From UBA11524 sp051886675 (GTDB taxonomy: Bacteria > Bacillota > Clostridia > Christensenellales > Aristaeellaceae), in NCBI GenBank assembly GCA_051886675.1, contig JBJEYH010000033.1, positions 1-7,851 of the forward strand: a stretch of DNA of 7,851 nucleotides, read 5' to 3'. Under the pieces are notes generated by a model. The model worked only from the letters and a program-made list of their open reading frames with translations, made no database searches and was not told the DNA's origin. Each line of letters begins with the position of its first letter. Positions within the stretch are counted from its first letter, which is position 1. Made by a program: the position numbers and the translations under genes. This document shows, one piece after another, positions 4,883-7,851 of this stretch.

Positions 4883-6919
4883 ATGGAACAGAAACGGTAT
4901 TCCACGCCCGTGGCGGTCACGGATGTGACGGTGACGGACGCGTTCTGGCAGCGGGAGATGGAGCTGGTGCGCCGGGAGGTTATTCCCTACCAGTGGGAGG
5001 CGCTCAACGACCGCGTTCCCGATGCGGAGCCCAGCTGGTGCATGCACAATTTCCGTGCCGCTGCCCGCCTGGTGGACCGCATCCGGACCACGAACATGCC
5101 TGCGCCCTCCATCACGCCCCGGGGCTTCCAGATCCTGCCCGAGGAGGGCGAGCAGCCTGATCCGGACAGCTTCTACGGCTTTGTCTTCCAGGATTCGGAC
5201 TTCTACAAGTGGATCGAGGCGGTGGCCTATTCCCTGGCCCAGCATCCCGACGCGCAGCTGGAGCAGGTGGCCGATGAGGCCATCGACGTGGTCGCCAGGG
5301 CCCAGATGCCCGACGGCTATCTGGACACCTACTACATCCTCCACGGCATGGACAAGGCCTTCACCAACCTGAAGGATCACCATGAGCTGTACTGCCTGGG
5401 GCATCTGGCGGAGGCGGCGGTGGCGTACTATCAGGCCACGGGGAAGGATCAGCTGCTGCAGGTGGCCTGCCGCTACGCCGACTGCGTGGCGGAGCGCTTC
5501 GGCCCGGAGGAGGGCAAGAGCCACGGTTATCCCGGCCATGAGATCGCCGAGATGGCGCTGGTTCGCCTGAGCGAGGTCACCGGGAACGACAAGTACCGGC
5601 AGCTGGCCAGTTATTTCATCGACGAGCGCGGCGCGCTGCCGCACTACTTCGCCCGGGAGGACAACGCCCGCCGTCAGGCCCGGGGCGAAAGGCCTCAGCC
5701 GGAGAAGCCCGAGAAGTACGCCTATTATCAGGCGGACGTGCCCGTGCGGGAGCAGCGGGAGGCCGAGGGCCACGCGGTGCGGGCCATGTACCTGTATTCC
5801 GGCATGGCGGACATGGCGCGGCTCACCGGGGACGCGGCCCTGACCGCGGCCTGCGAGCGGCTGTGGCACAGCGCCGTGGAGAAGCAGCGCTACATCACCG
5901 GCGGCGTGGGTGCCACCGTCCATGGGGAGGCCTTCACCTTCCCCTACGACCTGCCCAATGATGCCGCCTATTCCGAGACCTGCGCGGCCATCGGGCTGGT
6001 GTTCTTCGCCCGGCGGATGCTGCAGCTGCGTCCCGACAGCCGCTACGCCGACGTGATGGAGCAGGCCCTGTACAACACGGTGCTGGCGGGCATGGCGCTG
6101 GACGGCAAGAGCTTCTTCTACGTCAACCCCCTGGAGGTGGTGCCGGAGAGCTGTCACCGGGACGAGCGGCTGCGGCACGTCAAGCCCGTGCGGCAGAAGT
6201 GGTTCGGCTGCGCCTGCTGCCCGCCCAACATCGCGCGGCTGGTGAGCAGCCTGCCCGCCTACGCCTACACCGTGGGGGAGGATACCCTCTACGTCCACCT
6301 GTACGTGGGCGGCACGGTGAAGGCGAAGCTCTCCGGGCAGGAGGTCACGCTGCGGGTGGCGTCCGACATGCCCTGGGAGGGCAGCGTCCGCGTGCGGGTG
6401 GAGGCGGGTCAGGCCCGGGGCACGCTGGCTATCCGCCTGCCCGGCTGGTGCGACGCGCCCCAGGTGGATTGCGCCGGCAAGGAGCAGACCGTGCGGGACG
6501 GCTACGCGTACCTGACGGGCCAGTGGCGCGAGGGCGACACCGTGACCCTGACGCTGCCCATGCGGGTGAAGCTGATGGCCGCGGACAGCCGCGTGCGGGA
6601 GGATGCCGGCCAGGTGGCGCTGACGCGGGGCCCGATCACCTACTGCGCGGAGGAAGCGGACAACGGCGCGGCGCTGCACATGCTGCGGGTGCATCCGGCG
6701 GCGATGGGCGCGGTGGACGCGGTGCACAGCGACGTCTTCGGCCATGACGCGGTGCTGCTGAAGGTACCCGCCGCCCGGGTGAAGCCCCGGCCGCAGGGGA
6801 GTCTCTACGCCGAATGGCAGCCCGAGGAGGAGGAGCCCTTCACCCTGACGATGATCCCCTACTACGCCTGGGCGAACCGGGGCGAGGGGGAGATGCGGGT
6901 GTGGCTCCCCGCCCGGTGA
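4883..6919 (+). CDS. GH127 family beta-L-arabinofuranosidase
   Basis: GH127 enzymes (model: Bifidobacterium longum HypBA1, about 658 aa) release beta-L-arabinofuranose from plant glycans using a zinc-bound cysteine nucleophile. This 678-aa protein has the family hallmarks: HGEAF with E349 (matching the HypBA1 acid/base Glu322), SETCA with E365 and C367 (zinc ligands Glu338/Cys340), and WFGCACCPPN with C445 and C446 (Cys417 nucleophile and Cys418). The spacing between these sites is the same as in HypBA1. The N-terminal ~450 residues fit the alpha/alpha-barrel and the rest the beta-sandwich domains. There is no signal peptide, so it should act in the cytoplasm on imported oligosaccharides. The ATG is supported by AGGAGG (4869-4874) 8 nt upstream; an in-frame ATG at 4832 lacks a site. 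The GNAT gene follows after 13 nt. The exact substrate linkage is inferred from the family. Confidence 0.95.
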   Translation: MEQKRYSTPVAVTDVTVTDAFWQREMELVRREVIPYQWEALNDRVPDAEPSWCMHNFRAAARLVDRIRTTNMPAPSITPRGFQILPEEGEQPDPDSFYGFVFQDSDFYKWIEAVAYSLAQHPDAQLEQVADEAIDVVARAQMPDGYLDTYYILHGMDKAFTNLKDHHELYCLGHLAEAAVAYYQATGKDQLLQVACRYADCVAERFGPEEGKSHGYPGHEIAEMALVRLSEVTGNDKYRQLASYFIDERGALPHYFAREDNARRQARGERPQPEKPEKYAYYQADVPVREQREAEGHAVRAMYLYSGMADMARLTGDAALTAACERLWHSAVEKQRYITGGVGATVHGEAFTFPYDLPNDAAYSETCAAIGLVFFARRMLQLRPDSRYADVMEQALYNTVLAGMALDGKSFFYVNPLEVVPESCHRDERLRHVKPVRQKWFGCACCPPNIARLVSSLPAYAYTVGEDTLYVHLYVGGTVKAKLSGQEVTLRVASDMPWEGSVRVRVEAGQARGTLAIRLPGWCDAPQVDCAGKEQTVRDGYAYLTGQWREGDTVTLTLPMRVKLMAADSRVREDAGQVALTRGPITYCAEEADNGAALHMLRVHPAAMGAVDAVHSDVFGHDAVLLKVPAARVKPRPQGSLYAEWQPEEEEPFTLTMIPYYAWANRGEGEMRVWLPAR

Positions 6920-6932
6920 AAGGACGATGGGC

Positions 6933-7373
6933 ATGGTCACGCTGCGGGCCATCACCGAGGACAACTTTGACGCCATCATCGCCATGAAGCGGCCGGAGGG
7001 CGAGGGCTTCGTGGCGCCCAACAGCGTATCGCTGGCCCAGTGCTGGCTCTACCGGGACAACGGCGACGTGTTCCCCTGCGCCATCTACGCGGAGGAAACG
7101 CCGGTGGGCTTCCTCCTGCTGGAGGAGGACGGGCGGACGCTGATGCTCTGGCGGATCATGCTCCCCGAGGAGCACACGGGCCGCGGCTACGGCCGGGCGG
7201 CGGTGGAGGAGGTCATCCGCCGGGCGAAGGCCAGCGGCAGGTACGACCGGCTCCAGCTGGACTGCGCGCCGGAAAACCATCGCGCCCGCCGCCTGTACGA
7301 GGCCCTGGGCTTCCGCCCCACGGGGGAGATCAACCACGGCAGCGCGGAAATGGCGCTGCCCCTGACCGACTGA
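6933..7373 (+). CDS. GNAT-family N-acetyltransferase (diamine/polyamine acetyltransferase-like)
   Basis: The product is 146 aa, a single GNAT domain that would transfer acetyl from acetyl-CoA to an amine. Motif A is seen as HTGRGYGRAAVEEVI (81-95), the acetyl-CoA pyrophosphate loop, and motif B as ENHRARRLYEALGF (114-127) with the usual Tyr (Y122). The N-terminal EGFVAPNSVSLAQ (24-36) is like BltD/PaiA-type spermine or diamine acetyltransferases; the substrate is therefore only a suggestion. The ATG at 6933 is preferred over 6927: GAAAGGA (6918-6924) lies 8 nt before it but only 2 nt before the earlier one. This ribosome binding site overlaps the GH127 stop codon, so the two genes are probably co-transcribed and translationally linked. 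A terminator follows. Its link to arabinoside breakdown is unclear; it may simply share the transcript. Confidence 0.9.
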   Translation: MVTLRAITEDNFDAIIAMKRPEGEGFVAPNSVSLAQCWLYRDNGDVFPCAIYAEETPVGFLLLEEDGRTLMLWRIMLPEEHTGRGYGRAAVEEVIRRAKASGRYDRLQLDCAPENHRARRLYEALGFRPTGEINHGSAEMALPLTD

Positions 7374-7385
7374 CCGGATATTCCG

Positions 7386-7427
7386 AGGCCTGCCGTACCC
7401 GAGGGGGATGCGGCAGGCTTCTTTCTG
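7386..7427 (+). terminator. Intrinsic terminator after the GH127-GNAT unit
   Basis: AGGCCTGCCG (7386-7395) pairs with CGGCAGGCTT (7411-7420), with an inner CCC/GGG extension around the loop GAGG, followed by a T-rich run (TTCTTTCT). It lies 12 nt after the GNAT stop. Confidence 0.85.
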
Positions 7428-7456
7428 CGCGGGGGGCAAAAACTTTCCCCGCACCG

Positions 7457-7485
7457 TTGGAAGGCAGGGCCGATCATGCTATAAT
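7457..7485 (+). promoter_or_regulatory. Strong sigma-A promoter of the GH28 gene
   Basis: TTGGAA (7457-7462), a 17-nt spacer and a perfect TATAAT (7480-7485) preceded by TGC (extended -10). It lies between the GNAT terminator and the GH28 start and gives a leader of about 50 nt. Confidence 0.85.
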
Positions 7486-7541
7486 GGACGCAGAGCGCAT
7501 CAACCGGGCGGCGTCTGCCCGGCGATTCAGGAGGATTCGGG

Positions 7542-7851
7542 ATGAATATACGGGAGCTGGAGCATCTGTCCCGCGGCGGGCGGGACTGGACGGAAGCCTT
7601 TCACACGGCGGTCGGGCAGCTGCGGGCCCAGGGCGGCGGCGTGCTGACGGTGCCTGCGGGGGAGTATCCCACGGGCTCCATCCGGCTGTATGACAACATG
7701 ACGCTGGAGATCCAGTCCGGGGCGTTCCTGCGCTTCCTGCAGGATGCGGCGGCCTTCCCGCTGATCCCGCTGGAGTTCGAGGGCGTGGCGGGGGAAATGC
7801 ATCAGGCGTGCATCTTCGCCCAGGGGGCGGAGAACGTGACCGTCACCGGCC
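7542..7851 (+). CDS. GH28 polygalacturonase-family hydrolase (3' end outside window)
   Basis: Only the first 103 residues are present; GH28 proteins are usually about 450-520 aa. GH28 enzymes hydrolyse galacturonan or rhamnogalacturonan bonds in pectin. The visible part shows the typical start of the right-handed beta-helix: RDWTEAFHTAVGQLRAQGG, then VLTVPAGEYPTGSIRLYDNM, TLEIQSGAFLRF, LEFEGVAGE and AQGAENVTVTG, matching the family pattern of V.VP.G.Y.TG.I.L..N..L....GA.L.F. The catalytic Asp motifs are further on and cannot be checked. There is no signal peptide, which suggests cytoplasmic action on imported oligogalacturonides, as for the GH127 enzyme upstream. AGGAGG (7529-7534) precedes the ATG by 7 nt. 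It has its own promoter and is separated from the GNAT gene by a terminator. Confidence 0.88.
   Translation, partial: MNIRELEHLSRGGRDWTEAFHTAVGQLRAQGGGVLTVPAGEYPTGSIRLYDNMTLEIQSGAFLRFLQDAAAFPLIPLEFEGVAGEMHQACIFAQGAENVTVTG

Noticed and set aside
4319..7021. 900-aa open frame on the - strand
   Set aside because: It is antisense to the GH127 gene and the 84-aa gene, with shadow-type composition and no recognisable domain, whereas the + strand shows clear catalytic motifs.

Overview
The window looks like chromosomal DNA from a GC-rich, endospore-forming Clostridia-type bacterium (Firmicutes), probably a gut or rumen plant-polysaccharide degrader. The reasons are a clear Spo0A, a membrane-anchored XRE regulator, AGGAGG-type ribosome binding sites, sigma-A promoters with extended -10 elements, and intracellular-type GH127 and GH28 enzymes. 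The genus cannot be fixed from the sequence.

Layout: (1) nt 1-860 (+), the 3' part of an XRE-type regulator with six membrane segments. (2) nt 844-1552, six tandem copies of a ~124-bp unit, each holding a strong two-way intrinsic terminator hairpin. The array starts inside the last codons of the XRE gene and stops 1 nt short of the convergent spo0A stop codon. (3) nt 1554-2345 (-), spo0A, with its own promoter in an AT-rich patch; a CTG start three codons inside the ATG is a serious alternative. (4) nt 2697-4112 (-), a MATE-family exporter with its own promoter, an intrinsic terminator inside its 5' leader (possible attenuator) and a terminator after the gene. (5) nt 4113-4477, a divergent promoter region. 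(6) nt 4478-4732 (+), a small conserved-looking protein of unknown function with its own terminator. (7) nt 4883-7373 (+), a GH127 beta-L-arabinofuranosidase gene closely followed by a GNAT acetyltransferase gene, then a terminator. (8) nt 7542-end (+), the start of a GH28 polygalacturonase-type gene behind a near-consensus promoter.

How the parts relate: the right side is a sugar-catabolism locus. GH127 would remove beta-L-arabinofuranose and GH28 would cut galacturonan; neither has a signal peptide, so imported plant cell-wall oligosaccharides are the likely substrates. The left side is regulatory and stress-related (membrane XRE regulator, Spo0A, MATE). The most unusual element is the tandem terminator array between the convergent XRE and spo0A genes. 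No previously undescribed multi-gene system is evident; the novelty, if any, lies in that array and in the MATE leader.
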